Of a stretch of DNA of 64,000 nt, positions 48,671 through 56,588 are shown one piece after another. The translations under genes and the position numbers were made by a program. The DNA is from Aliidiomarina quisquiliarum. Its GTDB lineage: Bacteria > Pseudomonadota > Gammaproteobacteria > Enterobacterales > Alteromonadaceae. The notes under the pieces were generated by a model, which was not told the origin of the DNA, did no database searches, and saw only the letters and a program-made list of their open reading frames with translations. The stretch is taken from assembly GCF_023922585.1 (NCBI RefSeq), contig NZ_JAMFTN010000025.1, positions 40,977 to 104,976 of the forward strand, read 5' to 3'. Every line of letters begins with the position of its first letter. Within the stretch, counting starts at the first letter, position 1.

Positions 48671-49319
48671 GGTTATTTTCGGGGTTATTACTTTCACTAC
48701 GAACTCGGCGTATTAATACCGGCTGGCGGCGACGAACAAAGGCGGTGGCAACCATAACACCAGCAAAAAACGCCAGAATAAGTAAATAAGCACTTTCACT
48801 TAGAATCGAGCGATGAAAAGGCCTTGATTCCGACATAATTCGGTCGTAGTCAAAGGTTATGCGCACAAAACCAAGTAGTTCCGCGCTTTGATCGTCGCTG
48901 TCGAGCACCTCTTCAACCATAGGCACCGCCCAAATAATTTCTGGGAGTGCATTTAAATAGTTATACAGCGGCTGTTCGTGCCCAGCCCGCACTACCGTTC
49001 TACCTAATCGGTCTTGAATAGCCACTTCAAGTATTTCGTCTTGCTGTTGTAAGTGTTGCGCTAAGCTGCGCAATGCGTCGTCGTTATTTTCTAAAAACCA
49101 AATTTGCGACTCATGCCGTGCTTGCGCCAATATAAGGCGTGCAAGCCGTTCCGTATGAGCCATTAACGCTTCTTCACCACGCTGATTTACTTGCAACCAC
49201 ACGTTGGCAATGGCTGAAAGCAGTAATGCCGCAACCCCCATATATAAACCTAAGCGCAACCAGCGGTCTTCGTTGAAATACCAGCGAAAGCTACGTTTTA
49301 TAACTATTTCCTTTTGCAT
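48654..49319 (-). CDS. AhpA/YtjB (Smp) family membrane protein
   Basis: A 221-aa protein with an N-terminal membrane helix (about 22-42), a periplasmic domain with the core NQRGEEALMAHTERLARLIL and a second helix (about 178-197). In E. coli the homologue (ytjB/smp) lies divergently beside serB, and here too serB begins 85 bp away on the other strand. The role is not well established. Confidence 0.82.
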   Translation of the reverse strand: MQKEIVIKRSFRWYFNEDRWLRLGLYMGVAALLLSAIANVWLQVNQRGEEALMAHTERLARLILAQARHESQIWFLENNDDALRSLAQHLQQQDEILEVAIQDRLGRTVVRAGHEQPLYNYLNALPEIIWAVPMVEEVLDSDDQSAELLGFVRITFDYDRIMSESRPFHRSILSESAYLLILAFFAGVMVATAFVRRRQPVLIRRVRSESNNPENNHDRAN

Positions 49320-49404
49320 GGCTTCACTTTAGCCGAAGGTCTGTGGAGTGACAACGATATTCTGCTACTATACAAGCAACTGTTAATGTCATGGTTCAAA
49401 TAAA

Positions 49405-50064
49405 ATGCGCCACATAAAACCGAATATGCACGTGCCAGGGCTTGCCGTGTTTGATATGGACTCGACCCTGATTGACATGGAAAGTATAGACGCCATAGCC
49501 GCTGCTGCCGGCTACGGTGAAGCAGTTGCAGCTATTACCGAAGCAGCCATGCAAGGCCAGCTCGACTTTACCGAGGCCTTACTTGCTCGGGTTGAAAAAC
49601 TAGCCGGTGTACCTGAACAGGTTATTCTTGATATGTGTAATAACCTGCCATATATGCCCGGCGCAGACCGCCTTATTGCTTGGTTTAAAAAGCATCGGTG
49701 GCGCATTGTTATCGTTTCTGGTGGTTTTACCTGGTTTGCCGACGAAGCCGCCCGCCGCTTTAACGCCGACCATGTGGCCTGTAATGTACTTGAAGTACAA
49801 CTAGGTAAGCTGACCGGCCGTTTAATTGGCGATATCGTCGACGCCGAAGCGAAAAAGCGTATTTTACTTGCCCTAGCCCAAACCTACGGCCTAGAAAGCC
49901 AGCAAGTGGTTGCCGTTGGCGACGGTGCGAACGATATTCCCATGGTTGAAGCTGCGGGTACTGGCATTGCCTTTATGGCAAAACCCGCACTACGCGAAGT
50001 AGCCGACATTTGTATCGACAGCCCCGACTTAAGCCTTATTATTCATGAGTTAGAAGAGCCGTAA
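49405..50064 (+). CDS. serB: Phosphoserine phosphatase (short form)
   Basis: A 219-aa HAD phosphatase completing serine synthesis. Motif I: LAVFDMDSTLIDMESIDAIA (about 13-32) with nucleophile Asp. Motif II: IVSGGFTWFADEAARRF. Motif III Lys in DAEAKKRILL, and motif IV VAVGDGANDIPMVEAAG. It lacks the extra N-terminal domain of about 100 residues of E. coli SerB, so it is a minimal catalytic version. It probably heads a serB-holD-rimI operon (6- and 7-bp gaps). Confidence 0.95.
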   Translation: MRHIKPNMHVPGLAVFDMDSTLIDMESIDAIAAAAGYGEAVAAITEAAMQGQLDFTEALLARVEKLAGVPEQVILDMCNNLPYMPGADRLIAWFKKHRWRIVIVSGGFTWFADEAARRFNADHVACNVLEVQLGKLTGRLIGDIVDAEAKKRILLALAQTYGLESQQVVAVGDGANDIPMVEAAGTGIAFMAKPALREVADICIDSPDLSLIIHELEEP

Positions 50065-50070
50065 TATAAA

Positions 50071-50505
50071 ATGACTATGTGGACTGAACAACAAACAACG
50101 GCCTTAGATGCACTAGGCATTCCGCGCTACCAGTTAAACCATGCGCCTGCTGAGGCTGTTGCTAACATACAAGCCGAACCAACCCCTGCAGCAGCGCCTA
50201 TCGTTGAACCAGTAGCCGCTGAAGCGCCTGCAGCTGTCGTTGTCACTGTAGCAGCGCCCCCAGTAGAGCAAGAGCCAGTGCTTTATCAGCTCGGCCCATG
50301 GCTGTTACAGTTTCCGCTGGCCCTACCGGTGAATTACTACCCCTGGCTAAAAGACTTAAGCCAATTTATAGAATCACCCCCCACCCAAGTAAGCGCCGCA
50401 GGCAACAAAACCATTATCGACTGTGCCTTCGTTGCCAAAGACATACTTAGCCCCGCAGAAAAACGTGCGCTATGGCAGCAATTGAAACCTTTTTTAAACC
50501 AGTGA
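50071..50505 (+). CDS. holD: Candidate DNA polymerase III psi subunit (HolD-like)
   Basis: A 144-aa protein directly before rimI, the usual place of holD. The N terminus TEQQTTALDALGIPRYQLNH resembles the psi segment that binds chi (QxxxLGIxxWxLR type). The C-terminal part has IDCAFVAKDILSPAEKRALW. Between them lies an Ala/Pro/Val-rich low-complexity linker (about 36-70). Similarity is low apart from the N terminus, so context carries much of the case. Confidence 0.6.
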   Translation: MTMWTEQQTTALDALGIPRYQLNHAPAEAVANIQAEPTPAAAPIVEPVAAEAPAAVVVTVAAPPVEQEPVLYQLGPWLLQFPLALPVNYYPWLKDLSQFIESPPTQVSAAGNKTIIDCAFVAKDILSPAEKRALWQQLKPFLNQ

Positions 50506-50512
50506 CCACGTC

Positions 50513-50980
50513 ATGATCATCGCCCCAATTTACCAATACATTCCTGCTTTATACGCCATTGAAAGCGTTGCCCACCTTGTACCCTGGTCAGAGCGTACGC
50601 TACAAGGCTGCTTTGGCAGTAACTACCGCGTTATTGGCTTGTATAACGAAAATGAATTGATTGGCTTTTATATTGTGCAAGATATTGCTGGCGAACAAAC
50701 ACTGATGAACATTGCCGTGCACCCCAATTTTCAAGGGCAAGGCTTCGGTAGCGTTTTGTTAAACGACCTACTTATGCGCGCCAGTACTTGGCAACAAAGC
50801 CAGCTAGCATTAGCCATTCCAGTTTATTTAGACGTACGGGAAAGTAACCATAGCGCCATTCGATTATACGAACGCTACGGCTTTAAAGTATTAGGCAAAC
50901 GCTTAAATTATTATCCACTACCGAATTCAACAGAAAGGGAAACCGGCTTGGTATATGGTCGACTAGCGGATTTGAATTGA
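50513..50980 (+). CDS. rimI: Ribosomal protein S18 alanine N-acetyltransferase RimI
   Basis: A 155-aa GNAT enzyme. The acetyl-CoA loop is MNIAVHPNFQGQGFGSVLLN (about 65-84). YLDVRESNHSAIRLYERYGF (about 103-122) is the family motif, with Glu and Tyr used in catalysis, followed by KRLNYYP. It acetylates the N-terminal Ala of S18. It ends 17 bp before the 3' end of the convergent tRNA-Trp gene. Confidence 0.93.
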   Translation: MIIAPIYQYIPALYAIESVAHLVPWSERTLQGCFGSNYRVIGLYNENELIGFYIVQDIAGEQTLMNIAVHPNFQGQGFGSVLLNDLLMRASTWQQSQLALAIPVYLDVRESNHSAIRLYERYGFKVLGKRLNYYPLPNSTERETGLVYGRLADLN

Positions 50981-50997
50981 TATAACAGAAGAGAAAA

Positions 50998-51074
50998 TGG
51001 CAGGGGTGGAGGGACTCGAACCCCCAGCCGTCGGTTTTGGAGACCGCCGTTCTACCAATTGGAACTACACCCCT
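50998..51074 (-). tRNA. tRNA-Trp (CCA)
   Basis: A 77-nt cloverleaf including an encoded CCA (TGG at 50998-51000). Acceptor AGGGGTG pairs with CACCCCT, and the loop CTCCAAA gives anticodon CCA. The lowest anticodon-stem pair (27-43) reads G-A in my folding, a mismatch not present in the E. coli gene. A sigma70 promoter lies about 50 bp upstream. Confidence 0.95.
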
Positions 51075-51088
51075 GCAGATGCCTTATG

Positions 51089-51110
51089 CTAAGTACGCAC
51101 TAAGTACGCA
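51089..51110. repeat. 11-bp tandem duplication in the tRNA-Trp leader
   Basis: CTAAGTACGCA is repeated exactly twice, between the promoter and the 5' end of the tRNA, in transcribed leader. Confidence 0.9.
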
Positions 51111-51123
51111 AGTAACGGCAAGC

Positions 51124-51151
51124 ATTATACCCATCGTTGTTAGGCCCGCAA
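51124..51151 (-). promoter_or_regulatory. Sigma70 promoter of tRNA-Trp
   Basis: On the minus strand TTGCGG (51151-51146), a 16-nt spacer and a perfect TATAAT (51129-51124), giving a leader of about 40 nt before the mature tRNA. Confidence 0.7.
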
Positions 51152-51210
51152 GGCTTTTCTTGCAAAGTGTACTGCATTAAGGCTTAGGTGATGGTTTAGT
51201 GAACAAAGCG

Positions 51211-52143
51211 CTAGTTTTTAGCGCTAAGAATTTGGCGTTTAGTTACTTGTTGAGATCTAAGGTCCGCTTTCGTTTGTTGATAGCGATTATCATAATCTTG
51301 CAAACTAGTGTTTGGTTGTGGGCTCCGCCATTCGCCATACATAAAGGTCAAAAAGCTTTCAACTTCATCAGGCAAATAAACCGTATAGCCACAATATTTT
51401 ATTGGCTGAGGGGTTCGAAAGTGAACCGCAGGAGCATCAAAAATACCCGCTGAAGAGTCCAACTCAGAACGACCATGACGCTCGGTTCTCTTTTGCAAAC
51501 TAATTTCTATGTCTTTTATCGTTTCATGGTCATTACTTTCTAAGTCCAAGTTTATGCAAACATCTTCTCCCGCTAAAGTAATCACTGTTGCCACCCAGTG
51601 CGCTTCAGGTACTTGTGGTAACGCAGCGAGTAATTGAGCCGTTAATTCAACAGCCTTATCAAAATTTTTGGCATTGATAGCAAAATCAATATCATCATCC
51701 CAAGGTATTAAATCACCGTCTCGCACTAAGCCAAGGGCCGTACCCGAATCAACCATCGCATAAATGCCGTGTTTAGCTAAAAACTCGCTAATAATCCCTA
51801 AGCTCTGTTGAGCAAAAGCCAACGTAGCAGCGTGCGTAAAAGGCTTAATAGCAGGCTTTAGGTAAGTTTTATTGGGAATCACAACCTTTGCAGCAGGAAT
51901 ACTCAACTCATGAATAAGTTGGTTTTTAATACTATCTTGCCATTGGCTCGTTATAATCACTTCGTCAAAGTCGTGCTGCGCTATATCTAAGGGGCTAATA
52001 ATTGGGCGCCCGGCAAGCGTAGCTCCCCAGCGCGATGAATCATTATCACTAAAAGCTATCACGTCCACTTGGCTATTATGTTTGATGAAGTTTTCACCAC
52101 CCAGGCTTGCACCAAATAAAATCACTTGCTTACGAACAGACAT
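51211..52143 (-). CDS. LicD-family phosphotransferase with an N-terminal Rossmann-like module
   Basis: About 310 aa from the ATG at 52143, which has AGGGGA upstream; a GTG six codons before is less likely. Residues 1-95 form a Rossmann-like module (KQVILFGASLGGENFI, then IAFSDNDSSRWGATLAGRPI and FDEVIITSQWQ). From about 120 on it is LicD-like: MVDSGTALGLVRDGDLIPWD ends just before the Asp-Asp-Asp-Ile-Asp metal cluster. LicD enzymes attach phosphocholine or related polyol phosphates to surface glycans. The neighbour tagD makes CDP-glycerol, so glycerol phosphate is the likeliest donor group here (inference). Confidence 0.8.
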   Translation of the reverse strand: MSVRKQVILFGASLGGENFIKHNSQVDVIAFSDNDSSRWGATLAGRPIISPLDIAQHDFDEVIITSQWQDSIKNQLIHELSIPAAKVVIPNKTYLKPAIKPFTHAATLAFAQQSLGIISEFLAKHGIYAMVDSGTALGLVRDGDLIPWDDDIDFAINAKNFDKAVELTAQLLAALPQVPEAHWVATVITLAGEDVCINLDLESNDHETIKDIEISLQKRTERHGRSELDSSAGIFDAPAVHFRTPQPIKYCGYTVYLPDEVESFLTFMYGEWRSPQPNTSLQDYDNRYQQTKADLRSQQVTKRQILSAKN

Positions 52144-52171
52144 TAGTTCCCCTTTAGTCACAGTAAAAACT

Positions 52172-52186
52172 GATATGAATCATATC
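52172..52186. promoter_or_regulatory. 15-bp palindrome in the licD-like/tagD divergent region
   Basis: GATATGA-A-TCATATC has perfect 7-bp arms and a 1-bp centre. It lies 29 bp before the LicD-like start and 106 bp before tagD, where an operator could serve both genes. Regulator unknown. Confidence 0.45.
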
Positions 52187-52291
52187 CTAATGCAGCCACT
52201 ATAGTCATTTGTCACACTAGTTTAAAAGCTCTAAATAACTTAAGCTCTAAGCCGATAGCAAAATATACACAACACAAAAGGTAGCTTTTGA

Positions 52292-52705
52292 ATGACCACC
52301 GTAATTACGTACGGAACCTTTGACCTTTTTCACATTGGGCATGTCAACCTGCTTAAGCGAGCACGAGCACTAGGCGACCGACTTATTGTTGCCGTTTCTA
52401 CCGATGAATTTAACCAAACCAAAGGCAAGGTAACGCTAGTACCTTACGAGCAACGAGTTGCTATATTAGAAGCCTGCCGCTATGTAGACTTAGTTATACC
52501 CGAGTCTACCTGGGACCAAAAAAGACTAAACATTACTGAGCATGCAGTCGATACATTTGTAATGGGTGACGACTGGCAAGGGAAGTTCGACCATTTAAGC
52601 GACATTTGCCAAGTAGTATATTTAGACCGCACCAAAGACATATCGTCTACTGCCATGAAGCAGGCAATTAATGTGTTTGTGCAGATGCAGAAGAGTTTTC
52701 TTTAA
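52292..52705 (+). CDS. tagD: Glycerol-3-phosphate cytidylyltransferase
   Basis: A 137-aa nucleotidyltransferase forming CDP-glycerol from CTP and glycerol-3-phosphate. YGTFDLFHIGHVNLLKRAR (about 7-25) carries the HxGH site, and the second signature is YLDRTKDISSTAMKQ (about 110-124), the RTxxIS(S/T)T block. Length equals that of Gram-positive TagD. In Gram-negatives CDP-glycerol supplies glycerol phosphate to capsules or O-antigens. It is followed 11 bp later by a glycosyltransferase gene. Confidence 0.92.
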   Translation: MTTVITYGTFDLFHIGHVNLLKRARALGDRLIVAVSTDEFNQTKGKVTLVPYEQRVAILEACRYVDLVIPESTWDQKRLNITEHAVDTFVMGDDWQGKFDHLSDICQVVYLDRTKDISSTAMKQAINVFVQMQKSFL

Positions 52706-52716
52706 TAGGTAGAAAA

Positions 52717-53727
52717 ATGCCCCAAATAACAGCACTAATGAGTACTTATAATAGCGCGCATCATGTTAAAGAAACAATCGACAGCATAATTAGCCAAACC
52801 TATCCTGACTTCGAGTTTTTAATCATTGATGACGGTTCAACAGACAACACCGTCGAAGTAATACAGCAATACAACGACCAGCGTATTAGGCTCATTCAAA
52901 ATAAAGAAAACAAAGGCGTCGGTGCATGCCTAAACCAGGCATTAAAACTGATTAATACGCCATACATTGCCAAAGTAGACTCCGACGATATTAGCCATCC
53001 TGAAAGGTTTGCTAAACAACTGCAATATATGCAGCAAAACCCAACCCTAGATATAATAAAATCTTACTTTGAATACTTTCCAGACACACCTGAAGTAGAA
53101 CAAAGCGAACGCTATAAACAATATAAAGCAGAGAAAGAGAAAGAACACAATGCCATCGACACGCCTGAATTAATCGAAGTGAATTTACTTAGGTGGTCAT
53201 GTGTAATACATGCAACTTACTTTGCAAGGTCACTTGCAATCATCAATTTAGGGTATCCAGATTATAGGGTTGGTGAAGACTATGCACTCTTCTATAGTGC
53301 AGTTAAGAAGAACAATAAAATAGGATGTATTCGGGAGAATTTAGTACGAGTTCGAGTAAGTGATTATTCAACAACAACGATATCAGATGCCGCAAAATTT
53401 TATTCTCATTCTGTAGTCAATATTAAAATAAATGAAATAATAAAACTACATAAAACTCATGGCGCATTATGGATCTATGGTACTGGTGGGCTTGGTATAG
53501 AGTCATGCCGGTACTTAATTAATCTAGGCTTTGTTATACGTGGGTTTTTAGACCGCCATGTGAAACCCCCGATATTAATTAATGGCGAGTTACTACCTGT
53601 TAAGGATATCAAGACACAAAAAACAGCAGGTATCATTATCGCAGCTCAACCTGTACGTATGGAAATAAAAACCAAACTAGAAAGAAGAGCTTTAATTGAG
53701 CATGAGGATTTTTTGATTTTAGCTTGA
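52717..53727 (+). CDS. GT2 family glycosyltransferase with a C-terminal Rossmann-like module
   Basis: A 336-aa protein. The GT-A domain (about 1-230) has MSTYNSAHHVKETIDSIISQ, FLIIDDGSTDNTVEVI and the DxD-like VDSDDISHPERFAKQL. RVGEDYALFYSAVKK includes the acceptor-side acidic motif. Residues about 245-336 start LWIYGTGGLGIESCRYL and read like a small nucleotide-binding domain, then GIIIAAQPV. It probably adds a sugar to the polysaccharide repeat; donor unknown. The base composition is more AT-rich than in the core genes. Confidence 0.85.
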   Translation: MPQITALMSTYNSAHHVKETIDSIISQTYPDFEFLIIDDGSTDNTVEVIQQYNDQRIRLIQNKENKGVGACLNQALKLINTPYIAKVDSDDISHPERFAKQLQYMQQNPTLDIIKSYFEYFPDTPEVEQSERYKQYKAEKEKEHNAIDTPELIEVNLLRWSCVIHATYFARSLAIINLGYPDYRVGEDYALFYSAVKKNNKIGCIRENLVRVRVSDYSTTTISDAAKFYSHSVVNIKINEIIKLHKTHGALWIYGTGGLGIESCRYLINLGFVIRGFLDRHVKPPILINGELLPVKDIKTQKTAGIIIAAQPVRMEIKTKLERRALIEHEDFLILA

Positions 53728-53759
53728 TTAGGTTTATATTAAACCAGTTTTGGCTTGTC

Positions 53760-55211
53760 TCATAGTATATTAACTAAAGATACTATAGCTATAATAATAG
53801 CAGATGCGAAAATTATTAGTTTAGTATTGCGTCGGAATGAGTGTATAGCACTTGGTGTTGTAATTAGCGCAAGTGGAGCCCTACTTATTTTAATCAATGG
53901 TATTTTAAAACACTCTCTTAATTGTTTTTTTATAGGAAAGTAGTAGGTGCTTGCTACTAAAATACAATCAAAAGAATAATCACCAGAAACAAGTTTTGAG
54001 GGGGGAATTACCTCAACACCTAAAACTTTCTTACCATGTAGATCAATATCATTATCACTGAATGCAATAACTTCAAATTGCTCAGGAAGTTTAATTAATG
54101 TCAATTGTCCCGCTGCACCGGCGCCAAAAATTACAATGCGTATTTTGCTTAAGTAATTAATATTAGCTGCACGTTGAACACCATATTTCCAACGTGAGGG
54201 CAAATAACGGATGAGCAACCTAAAATCGGTCGATATTAGGTTGTACTTACCTTTCCAGCCAGCATGTTTATATAAAATCTTATCATGTTCGCGTGTTATT
54301 CTTCGTATTAGTTTTAAAGCCTGTTCTAGATCTAAATTTAATAGACCCACTCGTAAGGCTTTAATATAGTCTTCAAATTGTTGACACGCTAAGATATGAA
54401 AGCGATATTGCGAAAAACCAGAGCTTGGAATTCTTAGATTATTTTCACCAAGTACCAATTTGATTATTTCTGGTGTTTTTCCGCTCACTTTTTTACCAAA
54501 ATTATTGGGGTGCCGTCTATAATATATAAGAGGCTCTTGTAAATAGAATAAATCCCCACCTAACAATGAGCGAAAGTACATTAAATGGTCTTCGTAATCG
54601 GGTGCATAATAAGGTGTACCAAATCGTAAATACAACTCTCTAGAATAAGCTAGTGCTGCGCCAACAAAAGGAATTGGATACGGACTATCTAAATAAACAT
54701 TTAACCTTTCAAAAGAGCTTAATTCTTGCAGATTTCTTTGCCAAAGATACTGCTGTGTTCTATCCGTTTGAAGATCATTACCATATTGGTCTATTTCATT
54801 TAAGCCATGCGCAATAACTTCAGGTTTACCATTGGCTAGCCATACTTCGACAAGACGACTTACACGATTTGGAGCGGAGATATCATCACCAGCAGCAGCT
54901 ACTATAACCTCTCCTTCTATAAGGTTATCCATAATAAATTTAAAATGATTTCCAATTCCTAAGTTCGCTTCGTTTAAATTTACTTTAATACAGTGCGGAC
55001 CTTTATAGCCTTCAATTTCACTCATTATTATATCTACTGAATGATCAGTAGAGGCGTCATCTGAAATTATTATTTGTAGATTGCTATAGTCCTGCGCAAG
55101 TGCTCCAGAAATAGCTTCTTTTACATACTCTTCTTGCTGAAAAACAAGCAATATCATCGAAACGCGCGGTAAGTTAATATTCGCATTATCAGTAGTATCA
55201 TTTATTTCCAT
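53760..55211 (-). CDS. GT2 family glycosyltransferase with Rossmann-like module and C-terminal membrane helix
   Basis: A 483-aa protein. The N-terminal GT-A domain (about 15-250) has SMILLVFQQEEYVKEAISGA, IISDDASTDHSVDII and AAAGDDISAPNRV. A helical middle follows. Then a Rossmann-like module (about 355-440) with IRIVIFGAGAAGQLTLIKL and VIAFSDNDIDLHGKKVLGV. It ends in a single hydrophobic helix (about 463-483), which would tether it to the inner membrane. It overlaps the HAD gene by 14 bp and is the last gene of the minus-strand operon. Confidence 0.85.
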   Translation of the reverse strand: MEINDTTDNANINLPRVSMILLVFQQEEYVKEAISGALAQDYSNLQIIISDDASTDHSVDIIMSEIEGYKGPHCIKVNLNEANLGIGNHFKFIMDNLIEGEVIVAAAGDDISAPNRVSRLVEVWLANGKPEVIAHGLNEIDQYGNDLQTDRTQQYLWQRNLQELSSFERLNVYLDSPYPIPFVGAALAYSRELYLRFGTPYYAPDYEDHLMYFRSLLGGDLFYLQEPLIYYRRHPNNFGKKVSGKTPEIIKLVLGENNLRIPSSGFSQYRFHILACQQFEDYIKALRVGLLNLDLEQALKLIRRITREHDKILYKHAGWKGKYNLISTDFRLLIRYLPSRWKYGVQRAANINYLSKIRIVIFGAGAAGQLTLIKLPEQFEVIAFSDNDIDLHGKKVLGVEVIPPSKLVSGDYSFDCILVASTYYFPIKKQLRECFKIPLIKISRAPLALITTPSAIHSFRRNTKLIIFASAIIIAIVSLVNIL

Positions 55212-55905
55212 GATTTAAATCCTGCACTTGTATGGGCATGATCCTGCCAATATTTTTAAACACTTTTGACATTTCAGAAATATTCTTAAATATTACTGTT
55301 TGGGGCGCTTCAGCTTTTACTTGTACTGGAATTATTTCACTCCAATCTGATAGGAATACAGAATCAATTGAAAATGCTTTAGCACAGGTAAGGTCGTACA
55401 TACTATCACCAATAAATAAAGCTTCATCAGCTTGCATACCAGCTATAATTAATCGCTCTAGATGCTCCATCTTGTCTATTGGGCTTCCGTAAATACCACC
55501 ATCGAATAATGATGACAAGCTTCTTTGTTCGAAGACATCTCTTAGCTCGTTTTGGTCACCACCTGAAATAATGGTCCAGCTACTTTGAGCTGTTTGAGCT
55601 CTAAAGTCAGATAATCCAGGAGCTATATCACAAAGAAGCAATTGTTCGTATACTCGTTGCGCATAACAATCGAGTAACACTTGGTAATCAGCTTTGTCGG
55701 AACACGGTGAGTATTTATCTAGTAGCCAGCGAAATTTTTGGTAACGGGATACTCCCCCAGTAGACAGGTGATACGCTACTAAGTCCTCAGCAGCTGAACT
55801 ACCGTATGCTTTTGCGCAGGCTCTGAAGGCATCTGTTTTAACTCGATTTGCATCTAATATAACGCCATCGCAATCAAATAAATAATGTTTATAATAGGGC
55901 TTCAT
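55198..55905 (-). CDS. HAD superfamily phosphatase
   Basis: A 235-aa HAD hydrolase: motif I YLFDCDGVILDANRVKTDAF (about 8-27) with nucleophile Asp and acid Asp, motif II Ser/Thr in WTIISGGDQNEL, motif III Lys in SPIDKMEHLERL and motif IV FIGDSMYDLTCAKAF. It overlaps the CMP-sugar synthetase gene by 4 bp (ATGA type). Such phosphatases act in nonulosonate and Kdo pathways (NeuB/KdsC step products), which fits a sugar-phosphate substrate here, but this is inferred from neighbours. Confidence 0.85.
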   Translation of the reverse strand: MKPYYKHYLFDCDGVILDANRVKTDAFRACAKAYGSSAAEDLVAYHLSTGGVSRYQKFRWLLDKYSPCSDKADYQVLLDCYAQRVYEQLLLCDIAPGLSDFRAQTAQSSWTIISGGDQNELRDVFEQRSLSSLFDGGIYGSPIDKMEHLERLIIAGMQADEALFIGDSMYDLTCAKAFSIDSVFLSDWSEIIPVQVKAEAPQTVIFKNISEMSKVFKNIGRIMPIQVQDLNHGNK

Positions 55906-56588
55906 AAACTAACTAGCTTCTCTGTTAGAAGCAGCTCTGCCAGCTTGAAGTCTTCAGGCCAGTCTATGTCAAAGCCCTCAAAGCGACTCATAGGATATAA
56001 CTTAACTTTGTTTCCAATACGATCATTGTAGTTGCGGTAATTAGCGGCTGAGCTTATAAATGCACAACTATTAACTTCATGTACCGGCTCCAATGTTTGT
56101 GTACGAGGCCATTGGTTAAGTTGTCTATCATAGTTAATGGGTTGTTCATGAAACCAAAAAAAACCTTGATGCGCTGTAGTTGTCATCAATGAGTCGTAGC
56201 CATGTTTAAGTGCCTCATAATAGGTAGCAATTAGTGCAGCATATTGGGTGTTTTTAACAAACGGAGAAGTCACATGAGTCCAAAGAATATCTCCGTTTGG
56301 TATTAAGTCTAAAGCATGATTTACCAACTCATTGGTCTCAGTTGTATTTTGACTAAGCTGTGTCTGCCGCTTATGAATTGTTAATTTGGTATTTTTAAGA
56401 TTAACCGCATAATCTAGAATAACTGGGTCGTCTGTAGAAAGTACTACTTGGTTAATAACATCACAATCAAGTAACTGAGCAAGTTTAATTTCAATTAACC
56501 CCATACGCACATTAGCAAAACGCTTCCAGTTCTTATTTGGGATTCGTTGGCTACCTTGTCGACAGGGTAGAAAAGCAGTCATACTCAT
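55902..56588 (-). CDS. CMP-sugar synthetase (acylneuraminate/Kdo cytidylyltransferase family)
   Basis: About 228 aa from the ATG at 56588, which has GGAGG upstream and overlaps the previous stop as ATGA. FLPCRQGSQRIPNKNWKRFA (about 5-24) is the CTP-binding RxGSxRxxxKN signature. TDDPVILDYA, WTHVTSPFVKNTQYAALI and the C-terminal FEGFDIDWPEDFKLAELLL are family blocks. It should activate a keto-acid sugar as its CMP derivative. The substrate is unknown because no NeuB-, NeuC- or KdsA-like gene is in the window. Confidence 0.85.
   Translation of the reverse strand: MSMTAFLPCRQGSQRIPNKNWKRFANVRMGLIEIKLAQLLDCDVINQVVLSTDDPVILDYAVNLKNTKLTIHKRQTQLSQNTTETNELVNHALDLIPNGDILWTHVTSPFVKNTQYAALIATYYEALKHGYDSLMTTTAHQGFFWFHEQPINYDRQLNQWPRTQTLEPVHEVNSCAFISSAANYRNYNDRIGNKVKLYPMSRFEGFDIDWPEDFKLAELLLTEKLVSL

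Noticed and set aside
49405..50064. SerB as a truncated gene
   Set aside because: All four HAD motifs are complete and a start codon is present; short SerB versions without the N-terminal domain are known.
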